A stretch of 64,000 nucleotides of DNA, from positions 103,453 through 167,452 of the forward strand of contig NZ_JBHUEK010000026.1 of the NCBI RefSeq assembly GCF_042680725.1, given 5' to 3'. Shown here in pieces: positions 57,921-64,000 of the stretch. The first letter of the stretch is position 1; each line of letters starts with the position of its first letter. The translations under genes were made by a program, and so were the position numbers. The notes under the pieces are model-generated. The model worked only from the letters and a program-made list of their open reading frames with translations. It made no database searches and was not told where the DNA came from. This DNA is from Ferdinandcohnia salidurans (GTDB lineage: Bacteria; Bacillota; Bacilli; Bacillales; Bacillaceae_L).

Positions 57921-59564
57921 ATGACAGAATATCAATGGGGAACAAAAGAAGCGCTTCGCCAATTGTTATGCGAGGTCGTTAGTTGGGATAGCAGAACACT
58001 CACAGCGGGAGAAAGGGATTTCCCCGCTAAAGTTTCAGAAAAACTGAAAAATTTACCATACTTTCAAGAGAATCCATCTCATCTTGGTCTTCATGATGCG
58101 GATCTTGGTAGAAGATTTGTAACCGCTTTATACAAACACCCTGTAGCAGCGGAAACAATTGTACTTATTAGCCATTTTGATACAGTTTTTACGGAGGAAT
58201 ACGGTGATATAGAGGAATTTGCATTTCGTCCAGAGGAATTAACACAATTGCTTCATAGCAGAATTGACAGCTTGCCTGAGGATGCACAAAAGGATCTTCT
58301 GTCTGGTGAGTATTTGTTTGGACGAGGAACGATGGATATGAAAATGGGACTTGTCATGCATATGGGGGTAATTGAAAAGGCTACTACAGAAAAATGGCCA
58401 ATTAATCTTGTTCTATTAACAGTCCCAGATGAAGAGGTTAATTCTTCGGGAATGCGAGCAGCTGTGTTGAAGTTAGTAGAAATGCGTGAAAAACATGACC
58501 TCAATTATAAGCTTTTCTTAAACGGGGAGCCGGTATTTAGTCAGCAACCAGGTGACCCTAATTATTATATTTACTCAGGGTCTATCGGAAAAATTATGCC
58601 GTCTGTGTTTTTTTACGGACGGGAAACCCACGTAGGTGAACCACTTAGTGGTATTACCGCAAACTACATTGCTTCGTTCATGACAAAGGAAATGGAGTGG
58701 AACCCCAAGCTTCAGGAAACGGTGATGGGGGAGAAGACTCCACTACCTGTGACGCTGCAGCAAAAGGATTTGAAAATGGAGTACTCAACCCAGACGCCAT
58801 TCCGTGCAGTCGCGCTGTACAACGTGTTTTTAATGAAACGAAATGCAGCAGAAATTATGGATATTTTTGAAGGAATTGCTAGAGATGCTGCAAAATCTTG
58901 TAACGAAGACTATCAAAAAATCTGTTCCACTCAGGGTGTGAAGCCTGTAGGAGAAATTCGGGTTTACCGCTTTGAGGAACTACTAGATTACGCTATTCGG
59001 AAACTTGGCCAAGACTTTGTTGAATCAGTTAAGACCGAGATTCTCGGGAATAACAAGTGGAGTGATCGTGATAAATCCTTCCAAATTGTTGATTCACTGA
59101 TGATTGAGTGTCAAGAGCTTTCACCGGCGATGGTTTTACTCTATGCACCTCCATATTATCCTGCGGTAAATTCGTCTGATTGTGACTTTATCATTGAATG
59201 TGTAGATTATGTCAAGTCACAAAGCATGGAGAAGTTTGCATTACCAGTAAAGCAAGTTCACTATTTCAATGGCATTAGCGATCTTAGTTACGTGAACTAC
59301 AAGGAAGAAGGCGATGGCTGGACTTCTTTCATCTCCAATACACCGGTTTGGGGTGGAAACTACAGCATCCCATTTGAGGAAATGAAACAACTCCAGGCAC
59401 CTGTATTAAATGTCGGCCCATTCGGCAAAGATGCCCACAAACGAACGGAACGCCTTCATATGAAGAGTGCTTTCGAAGAGGTACCATCTCTTGTAGAGGG
59501 GTTAATCCGCAATATTTCAAATTCGGCAGGTGCTTGTCAAAACTCTATTACTAATTCTTTATAG
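57921..59564 (+). CDS. rocB: RocB, M20-family peptidase-like arginine utilisation protein
   Basis: 547 residues. Metal-binding pattern of the M20 family: LISHFDTVFTEEYGD, LFGRGTMDMKMGLVMH, and TVPDEEVNSSGM, plus a late His in DAHKRTERLH. The length and the beginning (EALRQLLCEVVSWDSRTLT) match RocB, a B. subtilis roc operon member needed for arginine use with unknown reaction. Here it is distant from rocA-rocD with the TRAP genes in between. AAAAGGGG precedes ATG. Confidence 0.9.
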   Translation: MTEYQWGTKEALRQLLCEVVSWDSRTLTAGERDFPAKVSEKLKNLPYFQENPSHLGLHDADLGRRFVTALYKHPVAAETIVLISHFDTVFTEEYGDIEEFAFRPEELTQLLHSRIDSLPEDAQKDLLSGEYLFGRGTMDMKMGLVMHMGVIEKATTEKWPINLVLLTVPDEEVNSSGMRAAVLKLVEMREKHDLNYKLFLNGEPVFSQQPGDPNYYIYSGSIGKIMPSVFFYGRETHVGEPLSGITANYIASFMTKEMEWNPKLQETVMGEKTPLPVTLQQKDLKMEYSTQTPFRAVALYNVFLMKRNAAEIMDIFEGIARDAAKSCNEDYQKICSTQGVKPVGEIRVYRFEELLDYAIRKLGQDFVESVKTEILGNNKWSDRDKSFQIVDSLMIECQELSPAMVLLYAPPYYPAVNSSDCDFIIECVDYVKSQSMEKFALPVKQVHYFNGISDLSYVNYKEEGDGWTSFISNTPVWGGNYSIPFEEMKQLQAPVLNVGPFGKDAHKRTERLHMKSAFEEVPSLVEGLIRNISNSAGACQNSITNSL

Positions 59565-59600
59565 GAGTATATATAATATGAATATTTACTTTTAAATATG

Positions 59601-59653
59601 GAACCTACAGATAGGACACTCGAAAAATTGTGTTTTATCTATAGGTATTTTTT
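59601..59653 (+). terminator. Rho-independent terminator of rocB
   Basis: ACCTACAGATA (from 59603) pairs with TATCTATAGGT (to 59646), with an inner GACAC/GTGTT stem, followed by TTTTTTT. Confidence 0.82.
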
Positions 59654-59699
59654 TATACTTAAAACTTAAAATGTGGGAATTAGGTCTTTTTTTCTTTTC

Positions 59700-59773
59700 A
59701 AAAAGGAGGATTTTTCTTATAATGAGGAATTATTCAAGTACTGGAACTCATAAAGTTAAACAGACTCCTTTTT
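59700..59773. repeat. inverted repeat in the rocB-acyl-CoA dehydrogenase gap
   Basis: AAAAAGGAG (59700-59708) and CTCCTTTTT (59765-59773) are exact complements 56 nt apart. A small ORF (MRNYSSTGTHKVKQTPFY) starts between them behind the GGAGG, but its 12-nt spacing is poor. It may be a secondary terminator. Confidence 0.45.
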
Positions 59774-59780
59774 ATTAAAA

Positions 59781-59794
59781 TGTAAACGCTTTCT
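59781..59794 (+). promoter_or_regulatory. cre (CcpA) site before the acyl-CoA genes
   Basis: TGTAAACGCTTTCT fits the cre consensus except for the last base. About 107 nt before the acyl-CoA dehydrogenase start. CcpA control of fatty-acid degradation genes is known in Bacillus. Confidence 0.65.
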
Positions 59795-59900
59795 AATTTG
59801 TTTCTATTAGACAAGACTTCCACAAAAATACCACATTATATTTACCCGTCATGAAACATACATTGATAAAAACAAACCCTTATTACTAGGAGGGATAATA

Positions 59901-61040
59901 ATGACCGCACGTTATTTACAAGACGAGCATCATATATTTCGTGATGCCTTTCAAAAGTTTCTTGAAAAAGAAGCATATCCCTTTTATAACGATTGGGAAA
60001 AAAACGGGATAATCCCTCGTTCTTTTTGGACAAAAATGGGAGAGAATGGCTTTTTATGTCCATGGGTTGATGAAAAATATGGAGGCCATAATGCTGATTT
60101 TGGCTATACTGTCGTCATTAACGAAGAGCTTGAACGAGTTGGCGCAAGCATGAAAGGAATAGGTCTTCATAGTGATATCGTGGTCCCTTATTTAAATGAG
60201 TATGGCACAGAGGAACAAAAACAAAAATGGCTGCCAACATGTATATCAGGTGAAATGATTACAGCGATAGCGATGACAGAGCCAGGTGCTGGTTCGGATT
60301 TGGCTGGGATTAAAACGACTGCTATAAAGAAAGGTGACCATTACATTGTAAACGGTCAGAAAACATTTATAACAAACGGCATTCATGCGGATCTAGTCGT
60401 TGTTGTTTGTAAAACGGATCCGAAAGAAAAACATAAAGGAATTAGTTTGTTAGCAATTGAAAAAGATACCCCTGGATTTACCCGGGGAAGGAAACTCGAT
60501 AAGGTTGGTCTCCACGCACAAGATACGGCAGAACTGATTTTTGAAGATGCGCTTGTTCCTGCGGAAAATCTTATTGGAATCGAGGGGAAGGGCTTTTATT
60601 ACTTAATGCAGCAGCTCCAGCAAGAACGACTAATTGTTGCAATATCCGCTCAAATTGCAGCTGAGACAATGCTAAAGCTAACATTGAAATATGTTAAAGA
60701 GCGCGAGGCTTTTGGGAGGTCGATTAGTAAATTCCAACATATTCAATTTAGACTTGCAGAGATGGCAACAGAAGTTGAAATAGGCAGAACCTTTTTAGAT
60801 GATTTGATTGAGAAACATATCGCAGGAAAGGATGTGGTGACAAAGGTTTCCATGGCAAAGTGGTGGTTAACCGATATGGCAAAAAAAGTCGCAGCTGAAA
60901 GTATGCACCTACATGGTGGATACGGATATATGGAGGAATACGAGATTGCGAGACGGTATCGTGACACACCAGTATCAGCGATTTATGCAGGGACAAATGA
61001 AATTATGAAAACGATAATCGCAAAAAATATGGGGCTATAA
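59901..61040 (+). CDS. acyl-CoA dehydrogenase
   Basis: 379 residues with the full family set: AIAMTEPGAGSDLAGIKTTA (FAD/substrate loop), ITNGIHADLVVVVCKTD, REAFGRSISKFQHIQFRLAEMA (FAD-binding Arg/Gln), MHLHGGYGYMEEYEI, and YAGTNEIMKTIIAKNMGL with the catalytic Glu after GTN. It introduces the alpha-beta double bond in acyl-CoAs. GGAGGGATAATA precedes ATG. First gene of a fatty-acid or branched-acid module with a ligase. Confidence 0.94.
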   Translation: MTARYLQDEHHIFRDAFQKFLEKEAYPFYNDWEKNGIIPRSFWTKMGENGFLCPWVDEKYGGHNADFGYTVVINEELERVGASMKGIGLHSDIVVPYLNEYGTEEQKQKWLPTCISGEMITAIAMTEPGAGSDLAGIKTTAIKKGDHYIVNGQKTFITNGIHADLVVVVCKTDPKEKHKGISLLAIEKDTPGFTRGRKLDKVGLHAQDTAELIFEDALVPAENLIGIEGKGFYYLMQQLQQERLIVAISAQIAAETMLKLTLKYVKEREAFGRSISKFQHIQFRLAEMATEVEIGRTFLDDLIEKHIAGKDVVTKVSMAKWWLTDMAKKVAAESMHLHGGYGYMEEYEIARRYRDTPVSAIYAGTNEIMKTIIAKNMGL

Positions 61041-61095
61041 GTTTACCAAGAGTAACTTGATGTTTTCAAATTATTTTGAAGTGGGGGAATGGATT

Positions 61096-62715
61096 ATGAT
61101 GAATGTACCATTGCTAGTATCATCAATGCTCGAGCGTGCAGAGAGGTATTTTCCAAAGAAAACCGTTGTTTCGAGAACTTCAGCTGGTATTGTAACTCAT
61201 ACTTATAAAGAGATAGGTGAACGAACAAGGAGATTATCAAGTGCCCTTGACAAAATCGGGGTCAGTAAAGGGGACCGTATTGGAACACTAGCATGGAATC
61301 ATCATCGTCATCTAGAAGCTTATTTTGCGATACCTGGTATTGGTGCAGTTCTTCATACCATCAATATTCGCCTTTCACCCGCGCATATAGTCTACATCAT
61401 CAATCATGCTGAAGATAAGGTACTGCTTTTTGATGAAGATCTACTTCCATTATTAGAAAAGGTTAAGGATCAATTAAAAACAGTTGAAGCGTTCGTCATT
61501 ATGACTGATAAGGATGAATTGCCTGAATCTAACTTAGAACCACTTTATCATTATGAAAAAATTGTAAATGAAGGTAATCCTACATTCCAATTTAAGAAAG
61601 GCCTTGATGAAAATGATCCGGTAGGGATGTGCTATACATCTGCAACAACAGGTAATCCGAAAGGGGTTATCTATTCAAACCGAGGAGTTGTCTTACATAG
61701 TATGGCACTCGGTTTAGCTGATAGTTCAGGATTGACGGAAAGTGATATTGCGATGCCTGTTGTTCCAATGTTTCATGTAAATGCATGGGGATTACCTTTT
61801 GCGGCGGTGTGGTTTGGAACCACTCTCGTTATGCCAGGACCCTATTTTACTCCAAAGGTATTAGCTGAATTAATAGATTCCGAGAAGGTAACAATAACTG
61901 CGGGTGTACCAACAATCTGGCTTGGGCTTCTTAATGAACTAGAGCAAGGCAACTACGATACAAGCAGTCTAACTCGTATTTTATGTGGTGGTTCTGCTGC
62001 ACCAAAGGGGCTCATTCAAGCGTTCGAATCAAAATACAAAATCCCGTTTATCCATGCTTATGGGATGACAGAAACAACACCACTTGTTGTGTTATCTCGT
62101 CTAAAAAGCTATCAAAATGATCTTTCCGAAGAAGAAAAATTAGAAATACGGTCGAAACAAGGGTCTATCGTCCCCCTAGTTGAAATGAAGGTAGTAGGGG
62201 CAAATGGAGAAGTTGCCAATGACGGTAAAGAAATGGGAGAGCTATTGTTAAGAGGAAATTGGATTGCTGATGAGTATTATAGGGATGAGCGAACAAATGA
62301 AGCGTTCCGAGATGGGTGGTTGCATACCGGAGATGTAGTCACAGTGGATGAAGATGGAATTGTGAAGATTGTGGATCGAACAAAGGATTTAATCAAGAGT
62401 GGTGGAGAATGGATATCCTCCGTTGATATTGAGAATGCACTTATGGCCCATGAGGCAGTGTTTGAAGCAGCTGTTATTGCAGTACCGCATGAAAGATGGC
62501 AAGAACGGCCAGTTGCATGTGTAGTATTAAAAGATGCTGCAAAGGACCAAACCACAAAGGATGAGTTATTTGAGTTTCTAAAGCCACAATTTGCGAAATG
62601 GTGGTTGCCAGATGACATCATCTTCATGGATGAAATCCCGAAAACATCAGTAGGAAAGTTCCTGAAAAGAGCCCTGCGAGACCAACTGAAAGAACATTTA
62701 TCACAAGTTAAGTAA
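61096..62715 (+). CDS. fatty acyl-CoA synthetase (AMP-forming)
   Basis: About 539 residues of the ANL superfamily: YTSATTGNPKGVIYSN (P-loop), HAYGMTETTPLVV, GWLHTGDV, DRTKDLIKSGGEW (hinge), and KTSVGKFLKR with the catalytic Lys near the C-terminus. The first residues (VPLLVSSMLERAERYFP) and medium-chain/long-chain-type hinge match fatty acyl-CoA ligases. ATG 61096 lies about 8 nt after GTGGGGGA; an ATG at 61057 lacks a site. Cotranscribed with the dehydrogenase (gap about 55 nt). Confidence 0.93.
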   Translation: MMNVPLLVSSMLERAERYFPKKTVVSRTSAGIVTHTYKEIGERTRRLSSALDKIGVSKGDRIGTLAWNHHRHLEAYFAIPGIGAVLHTINIRLSPAHIVYIINHAEDKVLLFDEDLLPLLEKVKDQLKTVEAFVIMTDKDELPESNLEPLYHYEKIVNEGNPTFQFKKGLDENDPVGMCYTSATTGNPKGVIYSNRGVVLHSMALGLADSSGLTESDIAMPVVPMFHVNAWGLPFAAVWFGTTLVMPGPYFTPKVLAELIDSEKVTITAGVPTIWLGLLNELEQGNYDTSSLTRILCGGSAAPKGLIQAFESKYKIPFIHAYGMTETTPLVVLSRLKSYQNDLSEEEKLEIRSKQGSIVPLVEMKVVGANGEVANDGKEMGELLLRGNWIADEYYRDERTNEAFRDGWLHTGDVVTVDEDGIVKIVDRTKDLIKSGGEWISSVDIENALMAHEAVFEAAVIAVPHERWQERPVACVVLKDAAKDQTTKDELFEFLKPQFAKWWLPDDIIFMDEIPKTSVGKFLKRALRDQLKEHLSQVK

Positions 62716-62719
62716 ACAT

Positions 62720-63000
62720 GTAGGGGAACTCGACAGCAAATAGTGTAAAGAGGTTCGAGATTGGATAAAACTAGGAGAGATCGAACCCGCAAACATGGTA
62801 AAGAGGCACACACCTGGATAAAACTAGGAGATGGAGAACTCGCGAACGTGGTAAAGAGGTTCGAGATTGGATAAAACTAGGGGATAGCGAACCCGCAAAC
62901 ACAGTAAAGAGGTTTGCAACTGGATAAAACTAGGGGATAGCGAACTCGAAAACCTAGTAAAGAGGCACGCATCTGGATAAAACCAGGAGATGCCGAACAC
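62720..63000. repeat. 53-bp tandem repeat array, about five copies
   Basis: GTAAAGAGG occurs at 62745, 62798, 62851, 62904 and 62957, and TGGATAAAAC at 62762, 62815, 62868, 62921 and 62974 (the last as TGGATAAAACC), an exact 53-bp period. Within the unit GGTTCG and CGAACC can form a 6-bp stem. Contiguous, without unique spacers. It lies between the acyl-CoA synthetase stop and a terminator. Confidence 0.95.
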
Positions 63001-63007
63001 ACACATG

Positions 63008-63040
63008 AGGGTCATCCAACAAACCTTGGATGACCTTATT
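63008..63040 (+). terminator. Rho-independent terminator after the array
   Basis: GGTCATCCAA (63010-63019) pairs with TTGGATGACC (63026-63035), followed by TTATTAATTT. It would end the acyl-CoA synthetase transcript after reading through the array. Confidence 0.82.
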
Positions 63041-63047
63041 AATTTGT

Positions 63048-63061
63048 TGAAAACGGTTTCT
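63048..63061 (+). promoter_or_regulatory. cre (CcpA) site at the enoyl-CoA hydratase promoter
   Basis: TGAAAACGGTTTCT matches the cre consensus. It lies 11 nt upstream of TATAAT (63072-63077), so CcpA binding would cover the -35 region. Confidence 0.7.
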
Positions 63062-63114
63062 TTTAAAGTGATATAATTATATAATAGTAGAAACACCACT
63101 AAGGGGGCTTTATA

Positions 63115-63903
63115 ATGGCAATCGAACAAGTAGAAAAAGTGTTTCTTCATATGGATGAGCGAGTAGCCTACCTTACTCTAAATCGCCCAGAAGCACTGAA
63201 TTCAATGGATATTGAAATGCTTAACCAAATTTTACATAGTTTAAAAGAAGTCGCTGCCAACGATGAAGTGGATATCCTTGTATTGTCTGGTAGTGGACGC
63301 AGCTTTTCAGCTGGAGGAGATATAAAAACAATGTTAAGTTCCACTGATGAAAGTGCTTTTGCACCGGTGATGGAACTTATTTCAGAAATAATGAAAACGC
63401 TCTACTTATTACCAAAACTAGTAATCAGTGCAATCAATGGACCAGCTGCGGGGCTTGGATTAAGCTTTGCGTTAGGTGCTGATTACATTATCGCCGATCG
63501 ACAATCAAGATTAGCAATGAACTTTATTGGCATCGGTCTAATTCCTGACGGAGGTGCACATTTCTTCCTTGAAAAAAGACTTGGCGAAGCTAGAGCAAAA
63601 CATTTAATTTGGGAAGGGAAGCCATTATCACCAGGAGAAGCTCTACATATTGGATTAATTGATGAGGTTGCAGAGGAAGAACTGCAAACAGCGGTCATCC
63701 ATAAGGTGAAAAAGTGGAAAAAGAAACCTGTGCTTGCCATGATTCAAACAAAGTCTATCTACAATCAAATGCACTTACCAGAGCTTGAAAAAATATTAGA
63801 ATTAGAAAAACACGGACAGTATGCAATGAGAAACACAAAGGATCACCGTGAAGGCATTCAAGCCTTTTTAGAAAAAAGAAAGCCAATTTTTAAAGGCGAA
63901 TAA
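63115..63903 (+). CDS. enoyl-CoA hydratase/isomerase
   Basis: 262 residues, crotonase fold: LNRPEALNSMDIEML, SGSGRSFSAGGDIKTML (CoA and oxyanion loop), AAINGPAAGLGLSFALGADY-like INGPAAGLGLSFALGADY, and GLIPDGGAHFFLEKRLG. The catalytic acidic residues of hydratases are not all evident, so isomerase or hydratase cannot be separated. AAGGGGGC precedes ATG by 9 nt. Own promoter with a cre site; same direction as the acyl-CoA genes. Confidence 0.92.
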   Translation: MAIEQVEKVFLHMDERVAYLTLNRPEALNSMDIEMLNQILHSLKEVAANDEVDILVLSGSGRSFSAGGDIKTMLSSTDESAFAPVMELISEIMKTLYLLPKLVISAINGPAAGLGLSFALGADYIIADRQSRLAMNFIGIGLIPDGGAHFFLEKRLGEARAKHLIWEGKPLSPGEALHIGLIDEVAEEELQTAVIHKVKKWKKKPVLAMIQTKSIYNQMHLPELEKILELEKHGQYAMRNTKDHREGIQAFLEKRKPIFKGE

Positions 63904-63908
63904 TGAAG

Positions 63909-63985
63909 AAAATCCCGTTGAAACACAACGGGATTCAGACTGTAGACAAACTCGAAAAATTTCGAGTTTGCCTACAGTCTTTTTT
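63909..63985 (+). terminator. tandem terminator hairpins
   Basis: AATCCCGTT pairs with AACGGGATT (63911-63935). A second, longer stem pairs AGACTGTAG (63937-63945) and ACAAACTCG with CGAGTTTG and CTACAGTCT (to 63980), followed by TTTTTT. Confidence 0.9.
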
Positions 63986-64000
63986 AATTTACAATATTTA

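Noticed and set aside
59722..59778. Small ORF MRNYSSTGTHKVKQTPFY between two inverted repeats
   Set aside because: Spacing from GGAGG to ATG is about 12 nt and the ORF lies inside a likely secondary terminator stem, so translation is doubtful.
62277..62813. Minus-strand frame of 178 codons at the end of the acyl-CoA synthetase gene
   Set aside because: Antisense to a strongly supported enzyme and extending into the tandem array; a shadow frame.
1..64000. rRNA, tRNA, insertion sequences, prophage or integrase genes
   Set aside because: No transposase or integrase motif was found in any frame, and no cloverleaf or rRNA-like sequence was noticed on reading. The holin-like gene is isolated.

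Overview
The window looks like a stretch of chromosome from a low-GC, endospore-forming Bacillaceae species. Signs of this are an alpha/beta-type small acid-soluble spore protein gene with a sigma-G-type promoter, the spore-associated YheC/YheD ATP-grasp family, sigma-W, SigY and sigma-L promoter signatures, cre (CcpA) sites, MsmX, HemZ, and strong AGGAGG ribosome binding sites. Gene order from about 28 to 49 kb (bmrC/yheI, bmrD/yheH, yheE, yheD/yheC, yheB, yheA, yhaX, hemZ) resembles the yhe-yha region of Bacillus subtilis as I remember it. Dispersed intergenic repeats and two tandem arrays suggest a species outside the well-studied subtilis and cereus groups. I see no rRNA, tRNA, prophage, transposase or CRISPR array.

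0-10 kb: small membrane proteins, a holin-like protein with a Gln/Asn-rich tail, an EcsC-family protein, a half-size thioredoxin-reductase-like flavoprotein, a MarR/MFS pair with a perfect 18-bp operator, GTP cyclohydrolase II, a two-TM potassium channel, and a Pit/DUF47 phosphate transport pair. 10-15 kb: a compact operon of four genes (possible GNAT-like protein, DUF3419/BtaA-like aminocarboxypropyl transferase, GNAT, haem-oxygenase-like diiron oxidase) behind two copies of a palindromic operator, then an HpaB-type flavin monooxygenase. This is the best candidate for an undescribed small-molecule pathway. 15-22.5 kb: a class A penicillin-binding protein, the yuaF-floT flotillin operon behind a sigma-W promoter, a 52-bp tandem repeat array, and a sigY-yxlC-yxlD-yxlE-ybjQ operon with an ECF-type promoter. 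22.6-27.5 kb: a TPP riboswitch with a visible terminator/antiterminator switch, followed by tenA-ykoE-ykoD-ykoC (aminopyrimidine salvage and uptake) and thiF.

27.5-38.5 kb: the bmrC-bmrD heterodimeric ABC exporter behind a leader of about 700 nt with a promoter, two small ORFs, two terminators and a dispersed repeat; then globin, a CBS-domain membrane protein, small sporulation-type genes, and yxkF-msmX. 38.5-49 kb: an operon with four ATP-grasp YheC/YheD paralogues plus yheE, then divergently yheB, yheA, yhaX and hemZ. Two of these (yheB, hemZ) carry copies of another repeat just upstream. 49-59.6 kb: amino-acid catabolism. rocA and rocD follow a textbook sigma-54 promoter with two RocR-like palindromes. 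A TRAP transporter, cupin, PatA-like aminotransferase and GntR regulator follow a sigma-A promoter with a 34-bp operator built from GTATACN heptamers, and rocB comes last. 59.9-64 kb: acyl-CoA dehydrogenase, acyl-CoA synthetase and enoyl-CoA hydratase, with cre sites upstream of the first and last, separated by a 53-bp tandem array.

All functional calls rest on reading motifs and remembered family features. No searches were run.
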